From positions 620,001 to 684,000 of the forward strand of contig NZ_CP094974.1 of the NCBI RefSeq assembly GCF_022869805.1: 64,000 nt of DNA. The letters run 5' to 3'. The notes under the pieces are model-generated. The model worked only from the letters and a program-made list of their open reading frames with translations, had not been told where the DNA came from and did not search any database. Below, in pieces: positions 54,568-63,315 of this stretch (position 1 is the first letter of the stretch; the number at the start of each line of letters is the position of its first letter). Source of the stretch: Halosolutus halophilus (GTDB taxonomy: Archaea > Halobacteriota > Halobacteria > Halobacteriales > Natrialbaceae). The position numbers were made by a program, and so were the translations under genes.

Positions 54568-55731
54568 ATGTCTGCTAAGTCTATCGTACTCGTTGTCATT
54601 GTTGACGAGTTAGATGAAAATAATGCAGTGTATAGTGCAGTGCAAAATTTTATTGATGTATATGAGGACGAAGTAGATCGAATAGCCATCATCGGACCAA
54701 GTAGTATTGATATTGATCGACGTATAGTAGACCCTGTGCCTGTTAAGTGGCCATCAGCGTCGCACACGCTTTTTTCGGCTTTGAATTTTGTCAGATATCA
54801 AATACGTATCGCAAAAAATCTTCGACAGGAAAAAGAACAATCTGAGCTAGTCTTTTTTCATATTGGTGGTACTCTGCTTCTCCTACCAATGGTCACGAAT
54901 CGCCTCTCGAAATTTCGATCACTGGTTTTCATTACTGGATCAACGGAGAAAGGGATCTATGCACGCCACGGTCAAGGGCTATTATCAAAAATTGCAGCCA
55001 AGAGTATCAAAACTGTCGAGTCTTGTACCTGCCTTCTTGCGGACAGGGTAATACTCCTCTCTGAAAGTATGAAACCACCATCAATCTCGTGGCCAATTTC
55101 ATCAAATAAAATAGTTGCTAATTTTAATTTTATAAACACTAAAGTATTTAAAAAACAAACCCCTATAGAAGACCGTACAGCTGATATTATATTTGTCGGC
55201 CGTCTTGAACATGTGAAAGGTGTGGAAAATATCGTCCACGCACTCCCCGGCCTCGTTGATCAACATCCAAACCTCCAAGTCATGTTTATTGGATCAGGTG
55301 AACAACAGGATGAACTTGAAGACTTTGTCAAACGACACGGCCTTAATAACCATGTGACATTCACTGGTTGGGTTGATCGAGAAAATCTACCGGAATATAT
55401 GGATAATGCTCAAACGCTACTCATGCCTTCTCTTTCTGAAGGAGTACCGAAAACTCTCCTTGAAGCGATGTCTTGTGGAACAATTCCTATCGCGTCTCGA
55501 GTCGGTGGGATCCCTGATATCGTTGATGATGAAAAAAACGGATTCTTATTACAGAATACAAATCCGGAGACGATTAAGCGCACAGTTTCATCTGTTCTTA
55601 ACCGTGACGATCTTGAGACTATTAGCAATAATGCCAGCCAATATATTGAAAGACATCATTCTTATACCAGTGTTCGCGAACAGTACCGTGAAATATTAAA
55701 TGTAGAGGATTCTAACGGTACCAAATCTTAG
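54568..55731 (+). CDS. GT4-family glycosyltransferase
   Basis: The 387-residue protein from the ATG at 54568 (six codons inside the longest frame) is a GT-B enzyme of family 4. The C-terminal half has DIIFVGRLEHVKGVENIV, VTFTGWVDRENLPEYM and PSLSEGVPKTLLEAMSCGTI with the retaining-GT4 E-x7-E pair. The DNA is strongly AT-rich compared with the backbone. It lies 18 bp before the flippase gene, so both probably act on the same lipid-linked glycan. Confidence 0.86.
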   Translation: MSAKSIVLVVIVDELDENNAVYSAVQNFIDVYEDEVDRIAIIGPSSIDIDRRIVDPVPVKWPSASHTLFSALNFVRYQIRIAKNLRQEKEQSELVFFHIGGTLLLLPMVTNRLSKFRSLVFITGSTEKGIYARHGQGLLSKIAAKSIKTVESCTCLLADRVILLSESMKPPSISWPISSNKIVANFNFINTKVFKKQTPIEDRTADIIFVGRLEHVKGVENIVHALPGLVDQHPNLQVMFIGSGEQQDELEDFVKRHGLNNHVTFTGWVDRENLPEYMDNAQTLLMPSLSEGVPKTLLEAMSCGTIPIASRVGGIPDIVDDEKNGFLLQNTNPETIKRTVSSVLNRDDLETISNNASQYIERHHSYTSVREQYREILNVEDSNGTKS

Positions 55732-55749
55732 AGTTGGTTAGAATAAACT

Positions 55750-57279
55750 ATGGGTCAAAACATTACACAAAAATTCATTTCTATATTTGGTTCTAAAGTA
55801 GTAATACTCTTTTTAACTGTTATCACTACACCCATAATTGTTCGTCTTCTCGATAGTGATGGGTACGGGGATTATTCATTTATTCTTTCAGCAGTCCAAG
55901 TACTATTTATTCTCATAACTGCTGGCTCTTTCAATGGAATTAGAAAGTATATTGCTGAAGATCGACCAATAGATGGATGGGCTGGTTCTGTCTATAGGTT
56001 CTACACAAAAGTTATTTTTGGAATTACAATACCAACTATTATAATTATAGTTGGATTTGCTCGATCTGATATCATTGTCTCAGTATTGGGTAAAGAGTTC
56101 TCCCCCTATTTCTATATTATAGCTCTTCTACTTCCGATGAGAGCTATTTTTAGAACTAGCCGAAGTGCGTTAATGGGTTTAAATCTTGAACATTACTCAG
56201 AATCACTTAAAGTACTTGATAGAGTCATATTCACTATATTTATAGTTACTTTCTTTCATTTCGGTGGGGATGTTGAAGCTATTTTAATAGGCCGGACGAC
56301 CGCATATACGATCGTCGGACTATCTGCTTTTATAATATTCGCACACTATGTTGGTTTTTCAACAATAAGGCATATACCGACATCATTACCAAAGAAGAAA
56401 TTACTGTCATATAGTGCTTATTCATCTATTCTTACATTTTTAATGGTGTCTCTTTACAATCTAGATATCATTTTGCTTCGAATAATGGTTGGAAGCACTG
56501 AAACAGGATATTACAGGGCGGCGCTTGTTGTAGCGGAGTTTCTCTGGTTCGTACCTCTCGCAGTACAAGCTACGTTGGTACACTCTACATCACGATTGTG
56601 GGTAGAAGAGAAGTTCAATCAACTCACTGTAATCGCAACTCAAGTGACACGATACACACTTTTATTCTTAGTCTTGCTTGTTTTAGGAGTTATGGGGCTG
56701 GCCCGACCCCTTTTAACAACTTATTTCGGGCCAGAATTTGAGGCTGCTACTATTCCACTATTGCTCTTACTTCCAGGTGTTCTTGGTTTTGCACTTATTC
56801 GACCGATACTTGCGATCAGTCAAGGACAAGAAAATCTACGTGTTTTAATTCTATCAACATCAGCGGCAGCCCTCCTAAATTTCGTGCTAAATATATCACT
56901 AATTCCGCTATATGGAATGAATGGAGCTGCAATTGCAACAAGTATTTCCTATGGATCAATGTTTTTCGCCCACGTTTGGAGCGCACGTTTCTTAGGTTTT
57001 GATCCACTTGCAGATATCCGCTTTGAACGAATTGTACTAACCGGTTTGATTGCTGGAATTCCAATTATTATTCTACCGATGTATATAAATTCAGATATAC
57101 TCGCATTGATTATCATTCCAGTGATGGGGTTCACCCTGTATTCTGTACTTGCGCTTAAATTTGGTGCAATTGACCTAAGCGAGATCCTGCACTTAATTCG
57201 GTCTAGTCCAGTTCCGATGAAGAAACTAACAAAACTAGTCCCAGAAAAATACGGGTCTGTATTTAGGAGTTTGGAATGA
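55750..57279 (+). CDS. Wzx-type oligosaccharide flippase
   Basis: The 509-residue protein has about 14 predicted membrane helices spread over its length, beginning VVILFLTVITTPIIVRLL, and the loop GYGDYSFILS typical of the MOP/Wzx polysaccharide exporters. It should move lipid-linked glycans across the membrane. It is AT-rich like its neighbours and follows a GT4 gene. The downstream 1 kb is filled with IS630 fragments. Confidence 0.87.
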   Translation: MGQNITQKFISIFGSKVVILFLTVITTPIIVRLLDSDGYGDYSFILSAVQVLFILITAGSFNGIRKYIAEDRPIDGWAGSVYRFYTKVIFGITIPTIIIIVGFARSDIIVSVLGKEFSPYFYIIALLLPMRAIFRTSRSALMGLNLEHYSESLKVLDRVIFTIFIVTFFHFGGDVEAILIGRTTAYTIVGLSAFIIFAHYVGFSTIRHIPTSLPKKKLLSYSAYSSILTFLMVSLYNLDIILLRIMVGSTETGYYRAALVVAEFLWFVPLAVQATLVHSTSRLWVEEKFNQLTVIATQVTRYTLLFLVLLVLGVMGLARPLLTTYFGPEFEAATIPLLLLLPGVLGFALIRPILAISQGQENLRVLILSTSAAALLNFVLNISLIPLYGMNGAAIATSISYGSMFFAHVWSARFLGFDPLADIRFERIVLTGLIAGIPIIILPMYINSDILALIIIPVMGFTLYSVLALKFGAIDLSEILHLIRSSPVPMKKLTKLVPEKYGSVFRSLE

Positions 57280-57329
57280 AATTTAAAAATTACTTCGCTC
57301 TATCAAATAATTATTTTTAATTATAGGTG

Positions 57330-57570
57330 AACTCTGGGTGAGGGTAATGTCGAAGGGTTATATCCGAGTCTTGGGGGCCTGCCGCCCCTAAAGCCCTCGA
57401 TTGATCAATTCGCGGACCTCTGTGACAGACTCGAAGTTGATCAACCGTGGACAACTCAAGAGATCCATGCACTTATCGAAGACAAATCGGCGTGACATAT
57501 AATCCAGTACACTTGAACCGAAAGTTCTGGGCGGCTAGAATGCGTTACACGAAGTCTCAGCTGATGGTAC
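57330..57570 (+). pseudogene. IS630-family transposase fragment, plus strand
   Basis: Plus-strand frames read PPLKPSIDQFADLCDRLEVD, QPWTTQEIHALIED and, after a shift, GVTYNPVHLNRKF and YTKSQLM, the second helix-turn-helix part of an IS630 transposase. It faces the longer minus-strand remnant at 57536-58110, giving a head-to-head arrangement of two partial copies. Confidence 0.6.
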
Positions 57571-58110
57571 TACACTGCTCAGCTGAGTTGATGCGAAGAG
57601 ATTCTCGTCGATAACCTGAACCGGGTGCTCGGCGCGAGTCTCTTCTGCATCGGCGGGTCGTCGTGGATTCATCGGCCGCTGTTTGGCGTAGTTCATTCCT
57701 GTCTCTCGGAATTTACGATTCAAATGGGCCGACTGGTACGTGACGTTATAGCACTCTTCGATAAGCGCGTGAATCTGCTTGGGAGTTCATGACTGGCCCT
57801 ATTCAAGAATGGCACAGAGTTCGTCCCACTGTTGTGGGGCGAACTTCGGCGGCCGGCAGCCGCCGAAGCGCGGACGGAAGCCCTTGACTTCACCCTCATT
57901 CCATGCGTGTGTCCAGCGACGCGTCGTGGATCAGGAAATCCCGACGCGTCGACCCGCTTGCTCGCGGGTATCGTCTTGAAAAAGGTTCTTGATGAAACAC
58001 AGCCGACGGACGAGACGGGTCTCGCCCGCCTTCTGGGCCGCTTTAATTGCTTGATCGAGTTCCTCCTCGGATAGATACCGCACTAATAAACCACGCTGAC
58101 TGTTGTTCAT
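57536..58110 (-). pseudogene. IS630-family transposase, first orf, broken
   Basis: From the ATG at 58110 the minus strand reads MNNSQRGLLVRYLSEEELDQ, AAQKAGETRLVRRLCFIKNL, then, after a stop, TTRRWTHAWNEGEVKGFRP, FAPQQWDELCAIL, TPKQIHALIEECYNVTYQSA and HLNRKFRETGMNYAKQRPMN. Three in-frame stops interrupt it and the catalytic half is missing. Confidence 0.72.
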
Positions 58111-58312
58111 CGATGGAGATACGCTTCTAGGGAGTCAACATTTCGTAAATCATTCATCTGGCGGAGGTCTTCTATAGAGACATTCTCCAACGTCGCCACA
58201 TCGTTCCTTGTGTGTTGACATCTATGAAATTTCAACAGTCAGTGTCAAACTGGCATAATTAGGTACTGCTGAGTATCGAAGGGTTTGTTATAGATGACTT
58301 GATAGAACCGGT

Positions 58313-59542
58313 ATGGAACACAACTCTAGTATCATAGAGAAAATAGAGGGTATAAATGTAGATAATGTCTTTATTTATGTAAGTGATGCGTTACGGTGGG
58401 ATTATCTCCCAGATCAAGTCAGCGATCAAGGTATAGCAATTAAATCAATAAGCGCTTCTACGCATAGTCCATCGTCATTTGCATCCATATTATCGGGTCA
58501 GCACCTACCGAACCATGGCGTAGAGTCATTTAGGCATCAACTGTCCCCATCGACGTCTACCCTTCTAGATATACCTGAATACCATTCGTTATTCCTCAAC
58601 TCTATATTTGAGTTCAGCGAGAGAAAACACAGTACCTCAACCGATCCAATCTATTCAGTTCTCAATATTGATGCTCCAAACGTTGATCACCCCTTTGAGG
58701 ACCTCCAAGAGCCCTTTTGTGTTGTAGAAAGAGGCCCCGGCGGCCATGCACCGTATGGTGAGTTCGATGGGACTGCCACTGAATATTTCCGAGAAAAAAG
58801 CACGAAGGACATTAAGACGATTCGAGACGATTATGCGAGGAGTGTCGAAAAGGATGCTGAATTATTCCTTAGCCGTGTTGAGAGACTCCAGGAAATGGGT
58901 CTCAGTGATGATACACTCGTAATATTTACTTCTGACCATGGTGAACTACTGGGTGAAGGTGGCGAGTTAGGTCATAGTTCCCCAATGCGATCAGAGCTCG
59001 TCTATGTACCGACTGTATTTATTCACTCGAACCTACCCGCAACTCGTGTTGATGATGTAACTCTTCACCACGTTGATCTTTTATCGACTATTATCGATGT
59101 CTTGGACATAGAACCTGAATTTTCAATGCCTAGTGACGGGAAATCGTTGGTGGAAGGCCTCCCGAAAAGTCCGAGACCGTCTTTCTACAAGAATACTTTC
59201 CTTCCAGATTGGCTCCCATCGGTTTCCGGAGCCCTAGAGTATGAGGGAGTATGGGACACGTCAGGAGGACATGTATCCGTGAAAAGCCCTAAACATGATC
59301 GATTGTTGGTTCTTGGTGGTAAAAGTCTGAGAAGTTCGAGAAGAAAGTTCATCATGCGGAATTTTAGGCGTGCAGTCAATGCATACTCCAAAAGTGGATT
59401 AGTTTCGTATGAAGATCCAAAATTCCCATCTCATGAGGCCGAGTCACTTCTAAAGGATGCTGTTAACACTGAGGTGGATGAACGTAAAATAACCCTCTCG
59501 GATGATGCTGAACAGCACTTACGTGATCTTGGGTACAAATAG
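58313..59542 (+). CDS. Sulfatase/alkaline-phosphatase-fold protein
   Basis: The 409-residue protein has the fold's first Asp in IYVSDALRWDYLP, the nucleophile-region STHSPSSFASILSGQHLPNHG near residue 50 (split motif STHSPSSFASILSG, where sulfatases have CxPSR; the Arg is absent), and IFTSDHGELLGEGGELGHSS near 205 with the metal-binding Asp/His. It ends with EQHLRDLGYK, like 49814-50719. The lack of a Cys/Ser-x-Pro-x-Arg site argues against a true sulfatase; a phosphotransferase acting on glycans is as likely. Confidence 0.76.
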   Translation: MEHNSSIIEKIEGINVDNVFIYVSDALRWDYLPDQVSDQGIAIKSISASTHSPSSFASILSGQHLPNHGVESFRHQLSPSTSTLLDIPEYHSLFLNSIFEFSERKHSTSTDPIYSVLNIDAPNVDHPFEDLQEPFCVVERGPGGHAPYGEFDGTATEYFREKSTKDIKTIRDDYARSVEKDAELFLSRVERLQEMGLSDDTLVIFTSDHGELLGEGGELGHSSPMRSELVYVPTVFIHSNLPATRVDDVTLHHVDLLSTIIDVLDIEPEFSMPSDGKSLVEGLPKSPRPSFYKNTFLPDWLPSVSGALEYEGVWDTSGGHVSVKSPKHDRLLVLGGKSLRSSRRKFIMRNFRRAVNAYSKSGLVSYEDPKFPSHEAESLLKDAVNTEVDERKITLSDDAEQHLRDLGYK

Positions 59543-59599
59543 AAAATGTATGAATCATAGTTATCATAATCACCGAAAGATGTTCTATCGAACTAACAC

Positions 59600-60766
59600 A
59601 TGATGCGTGTATTGAACAGTCTCGTTGAGCCTCGTATTGGAGGACCTCATTTACGGTCCTTAGCAGTCGCGAAGCAATTACGTGAGTATGATGTTGAAAC
59701 TGTGTTTCTACTTCCTGCCGGAAGTGATGAGTTTGAGGAATTAGCTACTGAGGCGGGGTTTGATGTTGTTCGACCTTCATTACCTCGTCTCCACCCGCCA
59801 AAAGATGTCGTTAAGAATTTGAAATATATGATGAAATATCTACCTGCAACTAAGCGAATTTGTGACGTCATAGAAGAATACAATATTGACATCATGTATG
59901 CAAGTATGACGCTAAATTTTCAGGCCGTTGTAGCCGCATATCGTAGTTCGACACCGATTGCTTGGTTCTTTAACGACACGAGTACTCCCTGGCCACTTAC
60001 CGAAATCACCGCACAGATGGCCGGATTCATGGCGGATGAGATCGCCGTTGCAGCGGATGCGGTACATGATTATTACTTTTCCAACGATGTTACTTCCCGG
60101 ACGATATATCCTCCTGTAGACACAGAAGAGTTCAACCCAGATAAAATAGACCAGGACAGCGTGAGTCTAAGAGAAGAGTTGGACATCGATGAGTCAACTC
60201 CAATTATCGGAACAGTCGGTAATATCAACCCAGTAAAAGGTCATAAATACCTGTTACGGTCACTTCCCGACGTAATCAATAAGATTGGTCAAGTTGCCGT
60301 TCCTATCGTCGGGAAAATACTTGACACGAGAGAAGAGTATATTACTGAGCTTAAACGCCTTCGATCGGATCTCGGATTAGAAGACAATGTATATTTCGTC
60401 GGACAGAGGTCCGATATACCGCGAATTATGGCAGACTTCGATATATTTGTGCTCCCGTCAGTTAGAGAAGCATGTCCAATGGCGGTACTCGAAGCCATGG
60501 CCATGCAAAAGCCCGTCGTCGCGACGAGGGTCGGTGGCACAGCGGAACAGATCGTGGATGGGGAACATGGCTGGTTAGTTCCGGCACGAAGCCCTAGTGT
60601 TCTTTCGAATGCACTGACGGAGGCACTGACCAACCCAGAAAAATCCTGGCAACGGGCCACCGCAGCTCGCAGTCGCGTCCAAGAAAAGTTTTCGCTCAAC
60701 CAGTGTGTTGAGTCGCATTATAAGATGTTCAAGGAACTAAACAACACCCAAAGCAAATATGACTGA
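59600..60766 (+). CDS. GT4-family glycosyltransferase
   Basis: The 388-residue GT-B enzyme begins VLNSLVEPRIGGPHLRSLAV, a donor/acceptor-side loop of GT4 proteins, and has IIGTVGNINPVKGHKYLLRS, VYFVGQRSDIPRIM and the retaining site PSVREACPMAVLEAMAMQKP. Two ATGs in a row (59600 and 59603) leave one residue in doubt. Its end overlaps the next gene by eight bases, so the two are coupled. Confidence 0.86.
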   Translation: MMRVLNSLVEPRIGGPHLRSLAVAKQLREYDVETVFLLPAGSDEFEELATEAGFDVVRPSLPRLHPPKDVVKNLKYMMKYLPATKRICDVIEEYNIDIMYASMTLNFQAVVAAYRSSTPIAWFFNDTSTPWPLTEITAQMAGFMADEIAVAADAVHDYYFSNDVTSRTIYPPVDTEEFNPDKIDQDSVSLREELDIDESTPIIGTVGNINPVKGHKYLLRSLPDVINKIGQVAVPIVGKILDTREEYITELKRLRSDLGLEDNVYFVGQRSDIPRIMADFDIFVLPSVREACPMAVLEAMAMQKPVVATRVGGTAEQIVDGEHGWLVPARSPSVLSNALTEALTNPEKSWQRATAARSRVQEKFSLNQCVESHYKMFKELNNTQSKYD

Positions 60767-62006
60767 TTCCGAGAAGGAAATTATCGTTCTCTCTGAACGA
60801 TTTCACCCAGATACGACGTCCGCTTCTGGACAATACATGACTGATATCTCTATCGGACTGCAAAAGCGTGGACTCGATGTAACTGTCCTCACACGTGCGA
60901 TAAACGGAGATGGGAGCGAATCAACTCGAGAGGGCATTGAAAACACAAATATAGATATCAAACGGGTTCCGATCTCAGGTGTAGATCGTGATCATTTCAT
61001 AAAGCGATTGTACAATTGGTTCACCTATCTAGCAATCGTTCTTCCACTGCTATTAGTGAGTAGCTCCAACAAAGAGCGTGAGATCGTATTTGTATCTTAT
61101 CCCACAATAATGCCCCCTTTCGTCTGGGCCGTTTGTAAACTGCGTGGATGGGACTACATGTATATTGTCCACGACTATCATCCAGAGGCTGCTATTGAGT
61201 TAGGATATATTAAGCGAAATGGGATTATCCATCGAATTTGGGAGCGAGTGAACCAGTATCTGTTGATCGATGCAACCCACATTGTGGCTCTCGGTCCGAA
61301 GATGAAGGATGAAATAATCAATAGCGTCGATAGGAAATACGAGAGAAAATTCGACCCCGAAAAAGTATCTGTCATACATAACTGGGCAGATGGCGAGTTT
61401 ATCGAACCAAAAGAGAAGGAGAACAATTGGTTTAGTAAGGAGCATGGCTTGGTGAATAAATTCAGTCTCGTATATTCAGGTAATATAGGGGAATTTCACG
61501 ATTTAGAGACGGTTATACGTGCAGTGGCGAAAATAGACCAAGACGATACACACCTTATGGTTATCGGAGAAGGTGATAATAAAGGTAACATTATAGAATT
61601 AGCAAAACGAACTGAGGTTTTAGGAGAGAAAGTAAGTGTATTACCCTATCAGCCCTGGGAAGACGTTCCTTACTCTATAACTGCCGGCGACGTCTCTATC
61701 GTGGCTGTAAACCCAGAATTCAAGGGCTTATGCGTCTCCAGCAAATTGTATTCTGCTCTCGCCTCGGGGCAGCCAGTTCTCGTAATCGCGGACGAACATG
61801 ATGATGAATCGCAGATCATATCTCGATATAATGCTGGAATCCAAGTCTCGCCAGGAGATCCTCAGGCAGCGATTGACGCGATCAATCAATGGAAAAATAA
61901 CCCAGAATTGGTAAGAGAGCACGGTGAAAATGCCAGAGAAGCGTTTGAGAACCATTTCACGCAGGAAAATTCGATAGATAAGTACTACAAATTACTGTCA
62001 GAATAG
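60759..62006 (+). CDS. GT4-family glycosyltransferase (WbuB-like)
   Basis: The 415-residue protein has a DTTSASGQYMTDISIGLQ N-terminal loop, a hydrophobic patch WFTYLAIVLPLLLVSSS near residue 85, IVHDYHPEAAIELGYI, SLVYSGNIGEFHDLETVIRA, and a C-terminal FKGLCVSSKLYSALASGQPV. These marks recall WbuB-type enzymes that add N-acetylfucosamine-like sugars. In a locus with GDP-fucose genes a deoxysugar transferase would be fitting. The typical second Glu of GT4 is not in the standard place. Confidence 0.84.
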   Translation: MTDSEKEIIVLSERFHPDTTSASGQYMTDISIGLQKRGLDVTVLTRAINGDGSESTREGIENTNIDIKRVPISGVDRDHFIKRLYNWFTYLAIVLPLLLVSSSNKEREIVFVSYPTIMPPFVWAVCKLRGWDYMYIVHDYHPEAAIELGYIKRNGIIHRIWERVNQYLLIDATHIVALGPKMKDEIINSVDRKYERKFDPEKVSVIHNWADGEFIEPKEKENNWFSKEHGLVNKFSLVYSGNIGEFHDLETVIRAVAKIDQDDTHLMVIGEGDNKGNIIELAKRTEVLGEKVSVLPYQPWEDVPYSITAGDVSIVAVNPEFKGLCVSSKLYSALASGQPVLVIADEHDDESQIISRYNAGIQVSPGDPQAAIDAINQWKNNPELVREHGENAREAFENHFTQENSIDKYYKLLSE

Positions 62007-62104
62007 GTGTTTATGGCAGTCAAAGCACTCGCTGACGTTTGAGACTCAGTTCGAAGTAGCAGAAGGTAGCTTTTGACCCCAGCGCAATTTGAGAAACCTT
62101 CCAA

Positions 62105-63127
62105 TTATCGGATCCAAGCAGTCAAAATTGTTCGAGTAATACCGAGAGCATACTTTATCTGGGGCTTCTTCGTCTCGCCAGCCTGTCGCTCTTCGATCGT
62201 GATCGGGATTTCCTGCATCCGAAGGCCGTTCTTTCGCGCCTCGATGATCAACTCGGGGGCACTGAATCGCTCTTCGGTCAGTTGCATCTCTTCGAGCCCG
62301 GTCGCCCGAATCGCGCGGAAGCCGTTCGTACAGTCCGTAATCGTGGACTTCGTCAGCACGTTGATCAGCCACGTAAAGACCTGGATCCCGCTTTCGCGGA
62401 CGAGACTGTTGCCGGAGTGGTCTTCCCCTTTGTACCGCGAGCCCATCACGTAGTCCGCCTCGTCGTCGATCACGGGCGAGACCAACCGCTCGAGTTCGTC
62501 CGCGGGATGCTGGCCATCGCCGTCCATCGTCACGACGATCGACGCGCCCCGATCGAGTGCGATCTGGAAGCCGGTTTTCAACGCCCCACCCTGGCCCTGA
62601 TTGACGGGATGTTCGACGACGGCGGTGCCGTTGTACTTGGCGTTCTCGGCGGTGTCGTCGGCGGAGCCATCCGAGACGACCACCGGTTGGACGGCGTAGC
62701 CCCGGATGGTCTCCGGCAACGATTGGACGACCGACCGGATCGTCGCCCCCTCGTTGTAGGCCGGAATGACGACGAAGATCGTGCGCTCCCCACCATCTGT
62801 TTCTGCGACTTGGTCGGCGGAGAGGTTGCGCACGAGGTCGCCAAACCGGGCGTTCGCCTCGCGAAGCGCCGCGAGGAGATAGAGCACGACCGCGAGCGTC
62901 GCCAAATGGGCCAGCAGCGACAGCAATACGAACCGCTGTTCGATATTCAGCGCATCGCCAACAACGTCGTACACGCCCGGGAGGACGACGAAGAGCAGAA
63001 TCCCCCCGGCGAGTACCCCCGCGATCAGGAGATCGGATTTTACGAATCGGGACCGGTAGCGCTCGAACCCCCAGACGAGGATTCCGATGGCGATCCCACC
63101 AAGCACCAGATCGAGGACGCCTACCAT
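62105..63127 (-). CDS. DUF2304 - GT2 glycosyltransferase fusion
   Basis: The 340-residue protein starts with about 110 residues holding three membrane helices (LDLVLGGIAIGILVWGF, LIAGVLAGGILLFVVLPGV, LLAHLATLAVVLYLLAAL), a DUF2304 domain. A GT2 domain follows: IFVVIPAYNEGATIRSVVQ, VVVSDGSADDTAE, GASIVVTMDGDGQHP with the DxD, and GSRYKGE. It resembles dolichyl-phosphate sugar transferases. In bacteria and archaea DUF2304 is often a separate gene next to such a transferase, so the fusion is notable. The DNA is GC-rich again, marking the return to backbone composition. Confidence 0.83.
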   Translation of the reverse strand: MVGVLDLVLGGIAIGILVWGFERYRSRFVKSDLLIAGVLAGGILLFVVLPGVYDVVGDALNIEQRFVLLSLLAHLATLAVVLYLLAALREANARFGDLVRNLSADQVAETDGGERTIFVVIPAYNEGATIRSVVQSLPETIRGYAVQPVVVSDGSADDTAENAKYNGTAVVEHPVNQGQGGALKTGFQIALDRGASIVVTMDGDGQHPADELERLVSPVIDDEADYVMGSRYKGEDHSGNSLVRESGIQVFTWLINVLTKSTITDCTNGFRAIRATGLEEMQLTEERFSAPELIIEARKNGLRMQEIPITIEERQAGETKKPQIKYALGITRTILTAWIR

Positions 63128-63315
63128 TCTAGTCTCACCCCCCGTGATCGGTAATCGCGACTAATCACACCAATTGGCTGGTATTACCTAATCGATATAA
63201 TTCTATCGGCCCGCCCGCGAAAAGTCACCTGTTCCACGCCACCCTTTAAGCAACCCGTCACATCAGAACAACAAGACTTATCACACAGACTTGTCATTCG
63301 GAACGTGAGTAACAG

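Noticed and set aside
58313-59542. Calling this protein a true sulfatase
   Set aside because: The Cys/Ser-x-Pro-x-Arg activation site is missing (HSPSSF instead), so only the fold is claimed.
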